Assembly: GCF_014837065.1 (NCBI RefSeq)
Contig: NZ_JACSPP010000017.1
Coordinates: 1 to 64,000 of the forward strand
Source: Phocaeicola intestinalis
Lineage (GTDB): Bacteria; Bacteroidota; Bacteroidia; Bacteroidales; Bacteroidaceae
Length of the DNA: 64,000 nucleotides
Reading direction: 5' to 3'
In this document: piece by piece, positions 48,502 through 59,159 of the stretch
Numbering within the stretch: the first letter of the stretch is position 1
How the letters are laid out: each line of letters begins with the position of its first letter
Translations under genes and position numbers: made by a program
The notes under the pieces: generated by a model
What the model was told of the DNA's origin: nothing
Database searches by the model: none
Seen by the model: the letters and a program-made list of their open reading frames with translations, nothing else

Positions 48502-50712
48502 ATGAAACTGATAAAACGTATTGCTTTCGGAAGCGCAGGACTGCTCGTCTTGCTGATGATGGCCGCCACCGTTGTAGAAAAACTGCAAGGAACCGGTACG
48601 GCTTGGACGGCTATCTATGGCTCTCCGTTCTTTACCATACTGTGGGGAATCCTGGCGGTATGCGCTTTGGTTTACCTGATAAGCCGGAGGATGCAACGGG
48701 ATTTTTTTACGTTCCTGCTGCACATCGCGTTTCTGGTTATCCTGGCAGGAGCGCTCACCACGCGCCTTTGCGGAAAGCAAGGAAGCATCCATTTGCGGAT
48801 GAACGATACGCCTGTTTCGGCTTTCGTCACTTCAGGAACGGAGGAAGAGCCGCTTCCTTTCGATGTGCGGCTGCACGATTTCCGTATAGACTATTACAAA
48901 GGAAGCTTTGCGCCCATGGACTTTACCAGCCGCATCCGAATTGAGGATAACGGAATGCAGGCAGAGGGAGAAGTGTCGATGAACCGGATATTCACCTATC
49001 GCCATTACCGTTTCTACCAGTCGGCATACGACAAGGACGGGCAAGGAACTACCCTTGCGGTGTCTTACGACCCGTGGGGCATCGGCATTACCTATACCGG
49101 ATATGCTTTATTGCTGCTCTCTGTCTTGGGCTTCTTTTTTCAGAAAGACAGCATGTTCCGCCGGCTTCTCCGTCATCCCGCGTTGCGTAATAAAACCGTT
49201 CTGTTAGGTATCGCGCTGTTTTCATCCGTCGCTGGCATGGCTTCGGGACAACCCAAGCACTTATCCCGTGAGGCGGCATCCGCGGTAGGCAACCTCTACA
49301 TCTATTACCACGACCGCATCTGTCCCTTGCAGACCTTGGCGAAAGACTTTACCGTAAAGCTTTACGGCAAAACGACCTACAAAGGACTGACTGCCGAACA
49401 GGTGTTTACGGGCTGGTTCTTTTATTACGATGACTGGAAAGCCGAGCCTGTCATCCGCATTAAAAGCAAGGAAGTGCAACGCCGGCTGGGTATCGGAGGG
49501 GATTATGCTTGCCTGAACGATTTTTTCGGAACGGAAGGGTATAAGCTGAAAGAGAATGGAACGGGCAGTTCCCAATACAAACGTGAATGGAACGAGGCGA
49601 ACGAGAAGTTCAACCTGATTAGCATGACCGCTACGGGAAGCATCCTGGAAATCTATCCGTGCCCTGTGGTACATAACCGAATAAACTGGTTCGCCCCCGT
49701 AGACGACCTTCCCAAAGAACTTCCCGATGAACAATGGTTGTTTATACGCAAAAGCCTGGGATTGTTGAGCGAACAGGTGATGAAAAGAAACGATGCCGCC
49801 ATTATCGGACTTACAAACAAGATACGGAAATACCAGCAAAAGACCGCAGGCGAAGTGTTACCTTCCGACGCACGCTTCGAGGCGGAAAAGCTCTACAACC
49901 GCTTGGATTATACCAAGCCCTTGGCTATGGCCTGCCTTGCCATAGGCATCCTGTCCTTTGTCTTCTATGCACGGAGGATGAGCCGCTCGCTATATGACAA
50001 AACACGCTTGAACGCTTTCCTGCTCGCCACATTGGGCATCGTAGCGGGCTATCTGCTTATACTTATCTGCCTGAGAGGGTTCGTAAGCGGACACCTTCCG
50101 CTCTCGAACGGATACGAAACGATGCAATTCATGGCGTTGTGCGCCGTCGTGCTCACTTTCCTCTTTTACCGCAAGCTGGAAACCGTTATCGCTTTCGGCT
50201 ATATGCTATGCGGGCTGGCATTGCTGGTGGCGATGCTGGGTGAAGCCAATCCACCCATCACCCAACTGATGCCGGTACTGGCATCTCCTTTGCTGAGCCT
50301 CCACGTGGTGACCATCATGATTGCCTATTCATTGACCGCATTTGTCATGCTGAATGGCATCATGGCGATTGTGTTGCGCTCCACCCGCACAGATTACCAA
50401 GAAGCCATCGTCCGCCTGCAAGTCATCAGCCGGATTATCCTTTATCCGGCGGTGTTCTGCCTGGCACTCGGCATCTTCATCGGTGCCGTATGGGCGAATG
50501 TTTCATGGGGGCGTTATTGGGGATGGGACCCGAAAGAGACTTGGGCGCTTATCACCTTATTTATATATGCGGCAGCCTTGCATGCTTCGTCGCTCCCCGC
50601 ATTCCGTCGGCCTATGTTCTTTCACTGGTTTGCCGTTATCGCGTTTTTGAGCGTACTGATTACTTATTTTGGCGTCAATTTCATCTTAGGCGGCATACAT
50701 AGCTATGCTTAA
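48502..50712 (+). CDS. fused ResB-CcsA cytochrome c synthetase
   Basis: A 736-residue inner-membrane protein joining a ResB/CcsB part (about 1-460, with a large periplasmic domain between spans) to a CcsA part (about 470-736). The tryptophan-rich heme-handling motif is present as WGRYWGWDPKETWALITLF near residue 678. It is a System II heme lyase that attaches heme to CxxCH proteins. Lying right after a di-heme cytochrome, it likely matures that protein. Confidence 0.9.
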   Translation: MKLIKRIAFGSAGLLVLLMMAATVVEKLQGTGTAWTAIYGSPFFTILWGILAVCALVYLISRRMQRDFFTFLLHIAFLVILAGALTTRLCGKQGSIHLRMNDTPVSAFVTSGTEEEPLPFDVRLHDFRIDYYKGSFAPMDFTSRIRIEDNGMQAEGEVSMNRIFTYRHYRFYQSAYDKDGQGTTLAVSYDPWGIGITYTGYALLLLSVLGFFFQKDSMFRRLLRHPALRNKTVLLGIALFSSVAGMASGQPKHLSREAASAVGNLYIYYHDRICPLQTLAKDFTVKLYGKTTYKGLTAEQVFTGWFFYYDDWKAEPVIRIKSKEVQRRLGIGGDYACLNDFFGTEGYKLKENGTGSSQYKREWNEANEKFNLISMTATGSILEIYPCPVVHNRINWFAPVDDLPKELPDEQWLFIRKSLGLLSEQVMKRNDAAIIGLTNKIRKYQQKTAGEVLPSDARFEAEKLYNRLDYTKPLAMACLAIGILSFVFYARRMSRSLYDKTRLNAFLLATLGIVAGYLLILICLRGFVSGHLPLSNGYETMQFMALCAVVLTFLFYRKLETVIAFGYMLCGLALLVAMLGEANPPITQLMPVLASPLLSLHVVTIMIAYSLTAFVMLNGIMAIVLRSTRTDYQEAIVRLQVISRIILYPAVFCLALGIFIGAVWANVSWGRYWGWDPKETWALITLFIYAAALHASSLPAFRRPMFFHWFAVIAFLSVLITYFGVNFILGGIHSYA

Positions 50713-50760
50713 AAAAGAAAGCATCATTTGTTTTTACTTGTCATTCTGTTGAGAATGAAA

Positions 50761-50792
50761 ACAGAGGCTGATGCGTGAGCACCGGCCTCTGT
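50761..50792 (-). terminator. hairpin after purT
   Basis: ACAGAGGC pairs with GCCTCTGT, with an inner TGC/GCA step. On the minus strand it is followed by TTTTCATTC. It lies between the convergent purT and ResB-CcsA genes and may serve both. Confidence 0.7.
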
Positions 50793-50830
50793 TGCTATAA
50801 AAGATTGTCTTGTATGATGGGGATTCAATA

Positions 50831-52000
50831 TCAATATACTTCCACCTTGGCAGCCAGCGACTTGCACTTGTCGCGCAAGGCATCGAGGTCGCCGTCCGGT
50901 TTGTCGTAGCAAACCACTACGCCCATACGGCGGTTCAGCTTCGTAAACGGTTTGCCGAAGATGCGTAAATACGTATCGGGTTGTGAGCAGACCAGTTCTT
51001 CACCCCGATAACGCGGAGCTTCCTTGCTGGCTATGGGCGAAAGAATCACGGCACTGGCACCGATATGCTCTTGTGTAATGCCTGGGATAGGTAATCCCAG
51101 CACAGCGTATAAATGCAATTCAAATTCGTTCAGGTTCTGGGTATTTGCCAAAGTTACCATACCCGTATCGTGCGGACGTGGAGAAAGTTCGGAGAAGTAC
51201 ACGCCGTTTTCGTGACTCAAGAAGAACTCTACGCCCCAAATGCCATAGCCGGTCAATGCTTCGGTTACTTTTGCTGCCATGCGTTGCGCTTCGGCAAGAT
51301 GTTCGGGAGCGATGTGTGCAGGCTGGAAGCTCTCGCGGTAGTCCCCGCCTTTCTGTACATGTCCGATAGGCGGGCAGAACAGGGTAGGACCGTTCTTCTG
51401 CGTCACCGTAAGCAAGGTGATTTCACTGTCAAACTGGATGAACTCTTCGATTATCAGTTCCTTGATATCGCCCCGGCTTCCTTCGCAACCGTAATGCCAT
51501 GCGTGTTCCAGGTCTTCCGGACCTTTCGCTACCGACTGGCCTTTGCCCGATGAGGACATCAAGGGTTTGATGACACAGGGGAAACCGATTTTTTCTGCCG
51601 CTTCCTTCAATTCGTCGAATGATTTGGCATAGAAATATTTCGCGGTCTTTAATCCTAATTCTTTTGCGGCAAGGTCGCGTATCGCCTTGCGGTTCATCGT
51701 AAAGTTTACGGCACGCGCACTGGGCACCACCTGAATGCCTTCTTTCTCCAAATGGTACAACCGTTCGGTACGGATGGCTTCAATCTCAGGCACAATAATG
51801 TCCGGATGATATTTTTCAACTACACGGTCGAGCGCATCGCCATCCAGCATATTGAATACTTCACAAGCATCTGCCACCTGCATGGCAGGAGCTCCTGCAT
51901 ACGAATCACACGCAATGATGTACTGTCCCAAACGTTGGGCAGCAATCACAAACTCTTTTCCTAATTCGCCGGAACCCAGCAACAATATTTTCTTCGTCAT
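50831..52000 (-). CDS. purT: formate-dependent phosphoribosylglycinamide formyltransferase
   Basis: A 389-residue ATP-grasp enzyme using formate and ATP to formylate GAR in purine synthesis, independent of folate. Motifs: [74 protein letters not shown] and [29 protein letters not shown] box at 52025-52032 (minus strand) is the likely -7. No other purine gene is adjacent. Confidence 0.96.
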   Translation of the reverse strand: MTKKILLLGSGELGKEFVIAAQRLGQYIIACDSYAGAPAMQVADACEVFNMLDGDALDRVVEKYHPDIIVPEIEAIRTERLYHLEKEGIQVVPSARAVNFTMNRKAIRDLAAKELGLKTAKYFYAKSFDELKEAAEKIGFPCVIKPLMSSSGKGQSVAKGPEDLEHAWHYGCEGSRGDIKELIIEEFIQFDSEITLLTVTQKNGPTLFCPPIGHVQKGGDYRESFQPAHIAPEHLAEAQRMAAKVTEALTGYGIWGVEFFLSHENGVYFSELSPRPHDTGMVTLANTQNLNEFELHLYAVLGLPIPGITQEHIGASAVILSPIASKEAPRYRGEELVCSQPDTYLRIFGKPFTKLNRRMGVVVCYDKPDGDLDALRDKCKSLAAKVEVY

Positions 52001-52115
52001 ACGATTAACTTTTTTCTATGTGGACAAAGATAACACAAATTTTGCTTTGCTTGCATGGAAACTATGAAAAAACAGTATCAATTCTTTTCATGGGGTATCC
52101 GACTTAGTTATCGCG

Positions 52116-55100
52116 TCATGCACTTTCTTCTGGTGTGGCTGTCTGGCTTTGAGATGATGTTTCATTATTTTTATCATTTTCATTTTCATCCGGTTCATTT
52201 TGTGGCTGTTCGGATTGGGTTTCGTCTGGTTCTGAAAGTTCGTTGTCTACATTTTCTTCTTCCTCTTCTGTTGGTAAATCACGGAATGCCTGCATGTACT
52301 CTTTAGGTGTTTGTCCAAACAAATCTTTAAAAGTATTCGAGAAATGAGACAAGTTGCTATAACCTACAGCATAGGCAACATCCGAGATAGACAGTTTCTT
52401 CTCTTTCAGCAATTTGGCTGCCTGCTGCATACGGATGTTGCGAATGAAATCGCGCGTAGAAAGATTGGTAAGTTCTTTCAGTTTCCGATACAGATGGACA
52501 CGGCTTAAACCAATGCTGTTGGCAAGCATTTCTACGCTGAGTGATGGCTCTGCTAAGTTGTCGTTAATGATTTTCATAATGCGGCTCATCAGCATTTCAT
52601 CGGATGATGGAACTTTTACTTCCTGCATCTTGTCATTTTGTTCTTGAGCTCCGCTGAATTTGTTTTTCAGTAAACGTCGTGTTTCTATCAGATTGGTAAT
52701 GGTGCTCCGCAACACTTCGATGCTGAAAGGTTTGACGATGTAGCTGTCAGCTCCGGTTTCGATGCCTTCCGCTTGTTCTTCATTCCTTCCTTTGGCTGTA
52801 AGCAGAATGATAGGGATGTGGTTGATATTCGTATTCGACCGTACCTTTTTGCACAATGTGATACCATCCATTTCGGGCATCATTACATCGCTGATGAGCA
52901 GGTCTACCGGATGGTTTAGCAAGAAATCGTATGCTTCGGATCCGTTGCTGCACGTATCTACTTTGTATTCGTCAGACAGTTCGTTGCATAGATATTCGCG
53001 TATTTCTTTTTCATCATCAACTATTAGAACGTGAAGATTGTATTTCGTTTTCGCTTTCTTTGTTCCTGCTTCTGGTTCAGATGTTTCAGAGTCATTCTTT
53101 CCGATATATTGTTTTTCTTTGTTCTGTTTGAAGGTTTTCAGATTAAGATTGTTGTGCGAGATATCCAGTTCTTCCATCTTCAAATGATTACTGCCTTGAG
53201 GAATGCGTACGATGAACTTGCTGCCCTGGCAATCAGTGCGATTGCAGGCAGTGATAGTTCCATGGTGAAGTTCTACGAGCGAACGGGTCAGATGAAGTCC
53301 TACGCCAGTACCTGCCTGATTGCGGGTAATGTCATTGTTTATCTGATAGAACCGTTCGAAGATACGTTCTATTTGTGCATCATCCAATCCTATGCCTGTA
53401 TCAGAAACTGTTATCTCAATGTATTTTTTTAGAGGAGCAGGTGCAGCTGCATCTTCTCCTACGGTGAGGGTAATGTCTACACTTCCTCCTTCGGGAGTAT
53501 ATTTGAAGGCATTTGAAAGTAGATTCATCAGTACTTTGTCGAAGTTGTTCAGATCTATCCATGCTTTAAGCCGTTCATCGTTATGATGAAAGGTAAATGT
53601 GATGTGTTTGTTTTGTGCCAGATAGCCGAATGTGTTGACGACATCATTGATGAAGCCGACGAGGTCTGTTTCGCGGAATTTCAGACTCATTTGTCCTTTA
53701 TCTATTTTGCGTATGTCCATCAGTTGGTTTATCAGCCGCAAGATGCGTATCGAGTTACGATAGATCATTAAATAGGTTTTATTTAACTCCGGATTGTCAC
53801 AGTTGGCTATTAACTTTTCCATCGGATTGATGATGAGTGTAAGCGGTGTGCGTATTTCGTGTGAGATATTGATAAAGAACTGTAGTTTGGCTTCATTGAT
53901 TTCTTCTGTATGTTTGCGTTCTACCATTTCTTTCCGTTGTTTGAGCTGTGTGCGGGCATAGCCGATAAAGGCAAGCACAATAAGTACAATCAATGCACTA
54001 TATAACAAGTATGCCCACCATGACTGGAACCAGGGAGGTGTGATGAGAATGCTTATTGTCTTTATGTTCGAATGGTATCCATGGTCGATGGCATAGACTT
54101 CGAAGGTATATTTCCCGGAAGCCAAGTTGTTGTAGGTGACAAAGTTGGTTCCGGGTGCAGTCGTTTGCCATTCTTTATCCAGCTCATGGATGCGGTATTT
54201 GTAAATAACCTGTCCCGCCTGTGCAAATTGTAAGGTAGAGAACGAAATGCTGAACGTATTGTCGGTATAGTTCAACTTGAAACGGTTGGCATCCGTTACA
54301 GCAGTATTGATGATGGGGTGTCCTCCCGATAAGGTGTTGGTGTTGACAGACTGTCCGGACACCTTGAAATCTGTGATGACTACGGGTGGAACAGTACGCT
54401 CGTTGATGATTTGTTCAGGTACGAAACTGGTGATTCCGTTGATACCGCCAAAATGGATGGTACCATCGGATGAGTGGAAATAAGAGCCTCGTGTAAATTC
54501 GTTGCCTTGCAGTCCGTCTCCAGAGTGATAGACTGTAAAAGTTTGCGTTTTTTGGTCAAGCCGGTTGATGCCGTTGAATGTACTTACCCATATATTTCCC
54601 AGTTTATCTTCGCAAATGCCGCATATGATGTTGTTGCTGAGTCCTTCTTGTTGGGAATAACGTTTCAGTTTTTTGTTTTTTTTATCGAATTTGTACAGTC
54701 CCTTTGAGGTACCTGCCCAAATGTTTCCCATATGGTCTTCTGTAAGGGTATATCCGATACATCCTTGCAGGATATAGTTCTTTTGTGTGAAGTTTATGAA
54801 ACTTTTAGTTTTAGGGTTGAAACAAGTCACTCCTTTGAAGTGTCCAATCCAAACCAGTCCTTCACTGTCGCAATAGAGGCTGTTAATCCAATTGTTTGGC
54901 AATTCGTCATAACTATGTGCAGATGTACTCTTTTCTGTTGACTTGTACTGTGTGAACTGTTTTGTTTCTTTATGATAGACAAACAGTCCGTTGCCGTATG
55001 AACTGAAGTACAGGTGCCGGTCGTGGTCTTCGGTAATGGCAAATACCCGCTCGTTATATAGTTCGGGTATGAAAGTGCATGAATTCATGCTTGGATTTAG

Positions 55101-56360
55101 TTGGGCAACGCCTTTTGTATAGGAGCCTAACCATATCGTATTGTCCGAGTCTTGGAATATGCTCAGTATGGTATTTGCTACGCTATGCGGTCCTTTGTCC
55201 GGTGTCAGGTGTTGGAGCGTATGGAAATGGTTGTCCAGGATGTATAGTCCGTCGTTGTCGGTCCCGACAAGCAAATTCTTTTTATTGTCTTGGAATATCG
55301 ACATGACGCATTGTTTGCCGAAAGGACTTCCGTGCATGGATTTGAATCCATGGTATTGGAATGGATTATGTCTCATCGGGATGAAAGCTACTCCCTGCTG
55401 GAATAATCCTAACCATAGGTCATTGTTACGGTCAAAAAGGATGGTATGTATCTTTTTGTTTTTCAGATTGAACTGTGTATCCTCTAATTCTTTGTCTGTT
55501 ATTTCATGTTTTTCCGTCGTATATACTTTCAGTCCTTCTCCATCAGTACCGATATAAAGTTGTCCGTTGGCATAAGTCAGAGCTTTTACGGGCAGGTTGT
55601 ATCTGTCTTGATAGGGAATTTGTCTGAATTTCCGGGTCGAGTTGTTATAAATATTCAGTCCGCCGGTCAGAGTGCCGATATAAATATTTCCGTACGGGTC
55701 TTTAGCCAGGCTGGATATATTATTTTCGCTGATAAGAGGAGTCTTGAATGTCTTTATGGTTTCTTTGATTATATTGTAACAGATAAGTCCATCATTTTCT
55801 GCGCCAATCCATAAGTTGCCTTTCCCGTCATCCAGTATTGTGCTCAGATGCCGGAATCCTAATTGGTTGATGGCCATGATGCATTCTCCCTGTTCTTTTT
55901 CGGGATGAATACGGAATAAACCTTCTCCTGAAGTCGATGCCCATAAAGTGCCTTCTCGGTCTTCGATGATGTGGGTTACATCTGTATAAATCTGTCGTTC
56001 TTCTTTATATAGCGGTATGTTTGTGAAAGAATCGGTGTTCCGGTTGTATTTTACCAGTCCTCCCATAGTGCCTACCCAGATATTTCCTTTGCTGTCTTCG
56101 AAAGTCAGATGCACGTAGTCATTATTTAGCGAGGTAGTATCATTGTCCTGATGTCTGTAGGTGTTGAATTTGTTTCCGTCAAAACGGTTGAGTCCATATT
56201 CTGTTGATATCCAAATAAACCCGCTTCTGTCTTGATAGATGTCGTTGATAAGGCTACTCGATATTTGATTATCAGTTGAATAGAGAACGGAAATTTGCGC
56301 AAAAGCTTCCGCTACAACAAAACAGTAAAACAAACCGGTATATAGAATCTTTTTTAGCAT
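52116..56360 (-). CDS. hybrid two-component system sensor / AraC-type regulator
   Basis: A 1414-residue single-chain sensor-regulator. In order: signal peptide (1-21), two seven-bladed-type periplasmic propeller repeats (about 22-690, many GNIWVGT/GLYKFD repeats), Y_Y_Y domain (about 690-765), one membrane helix (WWAYLLYSALIVLIVLAFIG, about 780-800), HisKA with FINISHEIRTPLTLI, HATPase (DTGIGLDDAQIERIFERFYQ), receiver (DLLISDVMMPEMDG, about 1110-1225) and AraC HTH (about 1256-1362). Such HTCSs sense glycan fragments. A 52-residue acidic Glu/Gln/Asn-rich tail after the HTH is unusual. The neighbouring GH3 gene is the likely target. Confidence 0.93.
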   Translation of the reverse strand: MLKKILYTGLFYCFVVAEAFAQISVLYSTDNQISSSLINDIYQDRSGFIWISTEYGLNRFDGNKFNTYRHQDNDTTSLNNDYVHLTFEDSKGNIWVGTMGGLVKYNRNTDSFTNIPLYKEERQIYTDVTHIIEDREGTLWASTSGEGLFRIHPEKEQGECIMAINQLGFRHLSTILDDGKGNLWIGAENDGLICYNIIKETIKTFKTPLISENNISSLAKDPYGNIYIGTLTGGLNIYNNSTRKFRQIPYQDRYNLPVKALTYANGQLYIGTDGEGLKVYTTEKHEITDKELEDTQFNLKNKKIHTILFDRNNDLWLGLFQQGVAFIPMRHNPFQYHGFKSMHGSPFGKQCVMSIFQDNKKNLLVGTDNDGLYILDNHFHTLQHLTPDKGPHSVANTILSIFQDSDNTIWLGSYTKGVAQLNPSMNSCTFIPELYNERVFAITEDHDRHLYFSSYGNGLFVYHKETKQFTQYKSTEKSTSAHSYDELPNNWINSLYCDSEGLVWIGHFKGVTCFNPKTKSFINFTQKNYILQGCIGYTLTEDHMGNIWAGTSKGLYKFDKKNKKLKRYSQQEGLSNNIICGICEDKLGNIWVSTFNGINRLDQKTQTFTVYHSGDGLQGNEFTRGSYFHSSDGTIHFGGINGITSFVPEQIINERTVPPVVITDFKVSGQSVNTNTLSGGHPIINTAVTDANRFKLNYTDNTFSISFSTLQFAQAGQVIYKYRIHELDKEWQTTAPGTNFVTYNNLASGKYTFEVYAIDHGYHSNIKTISILITPPWFQSWWAYLLYSALIVLIVLAFIGYARTQLKQRKEMVERKHTEEINEAKLQFFINISHEIRTPLTLIINPMEKLIANCDNPELNKTYLMIYRNSIRILRLINQLMDIRKIDKGQMSLKFRETDLVGFINDVVNTFGYLAQNKHITFTFHHNDERLKAWIDLNNFDKVLMNLLSNAFKYTPEGGSVDITLTVGEDAAAPAPLKKYIEITVSDTGIGLDDAQIERIFERFYQINNDITRNQAGTGVGLHLTRSLVELHHGTITACNRTDCQGSKFIVRIPQGSNHLKMEELDISHNNLNLKTFKQNKEKQYIGKNDSETSEPEAGTKKAKTKYNLHVLIVDDEKEIREYLCNELSDEYKVDTCSNGSEAYDFLLNHPVDLLISDVMMPEMDGITLCKKVRSNTNINHIPIILLTAKGRNEEQAEGIETGADSYIVKPFSIEVLRSTITNLIETRRLLKNKFSGAQEQNDKMQEVKVPSSDEMLMSRIMKIINDNLAEPSLSVEMLANSIGLSRVHLYRKLKELTNLSTRDFIRNIRMQQAAKLLKEKKLSISDVAYAVGYSNLSHFSNTFKDLFGQTPKEYMQAFRDLPTEEEEENVDNELSEPDETQSEQPQNEPDENENDKNNETSSQSQTATPEESA

Positions 56361-56455
56361 AAGTATAAATGATAGTCATAATGAATGATAGCCAGTGGAT
56401 TGTGTGCATTGGAAATTACTTTCCTCCGCTGGCTGTCATCTGTTCATTTGAGTTG

Positions 56456-59050
56456 TTATAAAACTTTAACCTGAATCTTGTGCAGAGAGTCGATGTCCGA
56501 TGTTCCTCCATATAGAAGTTCGTAATTTCCTTCTATCAGATTCATCGCATTGGTTTGAGTATCGAACCATAAGAAATTGTCATCTGAAAGCGTCAAGACA
56601 ACTTCTTTGGTTTCACCTTTCGGAATATATACACGTTGAAATGCGCGTAGGGTATGCGAAGGAGCATCGGTGTCTCCCGGACGGCGCAGGTATATTTGTA
56701 CCACTTCTTCTCCGTCTTTATTCCCATTGTTGGTGACAGGGACAGTCAGTGTCAAAGTATTGCCTTTGCTGAATGTCGGACTGCTTATCCGTGCTTTCCC
56801 ATAAACGAACTGAGTATAGCTAAGTCCATGTCCGAAACAAAACAACGGAGCTTCGGTCATATAACGGTAGGTACGTCCTTTCATCGAATAATCTTCGAAG
56901 TCGGGCAGTTGCTCTGTACGGGTATAGAACGTTATCGGTAATTTGCCCGAAGGGTTATATTCGCCTAGCAGGACATCGGCGATGGCTGTTCCTCCGGCTT
57001 GTCCTGGATACCAAGCCTGAAGGATACCGTCACAGATTTCACTTTCAGGAGCAAGCCCCATTGCAGAGCCTGAAAAATTGATGAAAACAATAGGTTTGCC
57101 AAGCTTTTTCAATTCCCGGATCATTTGTCTTTGGATGGCAGGCAGTTCGATGGTGGTACGGTCTCCACCTTTGAAACCTTCTACATTGACCGGCATTTCT
57201 TCTCCTTCCAAAGTGGGAGAGATACCACCGGCAAAGACAATTACATCGGCATTTTTCACTTTTTCTACTGATGCCTGCAGGTTTACAGGGATATTTCGGC
57301 CCATATCGAAATCCAGCTGAGCCGCACGGTCTTTGCTGTTGAAGATGAAATCAATTCGGATATCGTATGATTTTCCTGCTTCAGCTTTTAGGGTATAAAG
57401 ATTGGCATTATTTTGAAGATATTTGCCTGAGGCTACTTCTTTGCCGTTGACCGACAAGCGTATGATGCCTTGTGTCTGGAAATGAAAACCTATATTTTCT
57501 GTCTTGTCTGCTGTGAATACGGATTCATAGCGTGCCGAAAAATCGGTAATGTTTACTCCCGGTGCAAATACAGTTGCACCTAAAGTCGTAAAATGGAACG
57601 GAGTAGTGGTTTGTACTATTGCCGCAGGAGTTCCTTCCTGTCGGATGTTGTTCCAATAAGTAGATTTGAATCCTTGTTTTCCTTGTAGGGAGCATTGGCT
57701 GAATACGCTTTCCAGTGTAACAGAAGTTGTACGGTCGCAGCCAGTATCGTAAATCAGTTGTTCAGCGGGAAGACGTTTCTTCATTGCTTCATATAAGGTC
57801 TCTGTATGGGAAGGGTAACCGTTGTAATTGCCCCAGTGCATGACTGAATCTGCTGCATTGGGACCGATAAGGGCAATTTTCAAGTCTTTTTTTAAAGGTA
57901 AGACATTATTCCGGTTTTGGAGCAATACAAGGCTTTCACGTGCCATTTGTAAGGCCAATGCTTTGTGCTTTTCACTGTCGACAACCGAATAAGGAATACT
58001 GTCCCAACATACATTCTGGTCCATTTCTCCCAATTCGAAACGGGCTTTCAGCAAGCGTTTTACAGAAGTATTTATCTGTTCTTCACTGATGAGTCCGGAA
58101 CGGACGGCATCAGGTAAAGAGGCATAATTGTTCCCACATTCCAGGTCTGTGCCACTTAATACGGCTCCAGCACTGGCATGTGCTTTATCGGGATGTGTTT
58201 CATGGTCGCCTTTGCGCCAAAAGTCGCTGATGGCTCCACAGTCGGATACAATGATTCCCTGGTATCCCCATTCATTCCGTAGAATTTGGGTTAGCAGACG
58301 GTTGTTTCCGCAGCAGGGTTCGTCTTCCAACCGGTTATAGGCACACATCACCTCTTTGACATGGGCTTTTTGTACCAAATCTTTGAAAGCGGGCAGATAG
58401 GTTTCCCATAAGTCGCGCGGGGATATGTTTTCTGCATTGAATTCATGCCGGTTCCATTCTGGTCCGGAATGTACGGCAAAGTGTTTGGCACAGGCGTGCA
58501 GCTTGTTATATTTTGCGTTCTCAGGACCCTGTAAGCCTCTCACTACAGCCATTCCCATTTGTGAAGTAAGATAAGGGTCTTCTCCATAAGTTTCTTGTCC
58601 GCGTCCCCAGCGTGGGTCTCTGAATATGTTGACGTTTGGAGTCCAAAAAGTCAATCCTTGGTAACGTTTCAGCTCTCCCTGTTCTCGTGCTTTTACATAT
58701 TTGGCCCGCGCTTCATCCGATATGGCAGTAAAGACTTGGTATAACAGATTGTCGTCAAATGAAGCTGCCATGCCGATGGCTTGAGGAAAAACGGTGGCTG
58801 TGCCTGCCCGTCCCACTCCATGTAAAGCTTCATTCCACCAGTCATAAGCCTTAATGCCCAAGCGCGGAATGGCAGGTGAGGCATTTTGCATCAAAGCGAC
58901 TTTCTCTTCCAGTGTCAGCCGGGTGACAAGATCGGTTGCCCGTTGTTCGGCTGTTAATGTCTGGTCCTGATAAGGATACTTTTGCCCCATTATGGGAAGT
59001 GCGGCGATAAATGTTGCCATGCACACCCATTGTTTCATTTTGTTTTTCAT
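56456..59050 (-). CDS. glycoside hydrolase family 3 (beta-glucosidase / beta-xylosidase type)
   Basis: An 864-residue exported enzyme (signal about 1-20, ending IMGQKYPY). Domains: GH3 N-terminal barrel (about 25-330; nucleophile Asp in GIIVSDCGAISDFW), GH3 C-terminal domain, a PA14-like insert (about 480-590, SARYESVFTADKTENIGFHF) and a fibronectin-III-like end (LTLTVPVTNNGNKDGEEVVQ). The WWNEALHGVGR and PNVNIFRDPRWGRGQETYGEDP segments are typical of xylan-type GH3 enzymes; I lean towards beta-xylosidase. The ATG at 59050 is one of three close choices (59065, 59038). It ends 95 nt before the HTCS start on the same strand. Confidence 0.9.
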   Translation of the reverse strand: MKNKMKQWVCMATFIAALPIMGQKYPYQDQTLTAEQRATDLVTRLTLEEKVALMQNASPAIPRLGIKAYDWWNEALHGVGRAGTATVFPQAIGMAASFDDNLLYQVFTAISDEARAKYVKAREQGELKRYQGLTFWTPNVNIFRDPRWGRGQETYGEDPYLTSQMGMAVVRGLQGPENAKYNKLHACAKHFAVHSGPEWNRHEFNAENISPRDLWETYLPAFKDLVQKAHVKEVMCAYNRLEDEPCCGNNRLLTQILRNEWGYQGIIVSDCGAISDFWRKGDHETHPDKAHASAGAVLSGTDLECGNNYASLPDAVRSGLISEEQINTSVKRLLKARFELGEMDQNVCWDSIPYSVVDSEKHKALALQMARESLVLLQNRNNVLPLKKDLKIALIGPNAADSVMHWGNYNGYPSHTETLYEAMKKRLPAEQLIYDTGCDRTTSVTLESVFSQCSLQGKQGFKSTYWNNIRQEGTPAAIVQTTTPFHFTTLGATVFAPGVNITDFSARYESVFTADKTENIGFHFQTQGIIRLSVNGKEVASGKYLQNNANLYTLKAEAGKSYDIRIDFIFNSKDRAAQLDFDMGRNIPVNLQASVEKVKNADVIVFAGGISPTLEGEEMPVNVEGFKGGDRTTIELPAIQRQMIRELKKLGKPIVFINFSGSAMGLAPESEICDGILQAWYPGQAGGTAIADVLLGEYNPSGKLPITFYTRTEQLPDFEDYSMKGRTYRYMTEAPLFCFGHGLSYTQFVYGKARISSPTFSKGNTLTLTVPVTNNGNKDGEEVVQIYLRRPGDTDAPSHTLRAFQRVYIPKGETKEVVLTLSDDNFLWFDTQTNAMNLIEGNYELLYGGTSDIDSLHKIQVKVL

Positions 59051-59095
59051 GTTTTCAAATAGCATTAAATATTACACTAACCCTTTGTTGTTGTT

Positions 59096-59159
59096 AATGA
59101 AAAATGAAGAATAAAGGAATGTGTCGTACAGCCTCATTCTTTGGTTCTTATTTTTCATT
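59096..59159. repeat. AATGAAAAAT-type inverted repeat at the uvrA stop
   Basis: AATGAAAAATGAAGAATAAA on the left is roughly inverted on the right (ATTCTTTGGTTCTTATTTTTCATT region). The uvrA stop codon lies inside the right arm. Related to 20837-20940 and 26038-26110. Confidence 0.7.
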
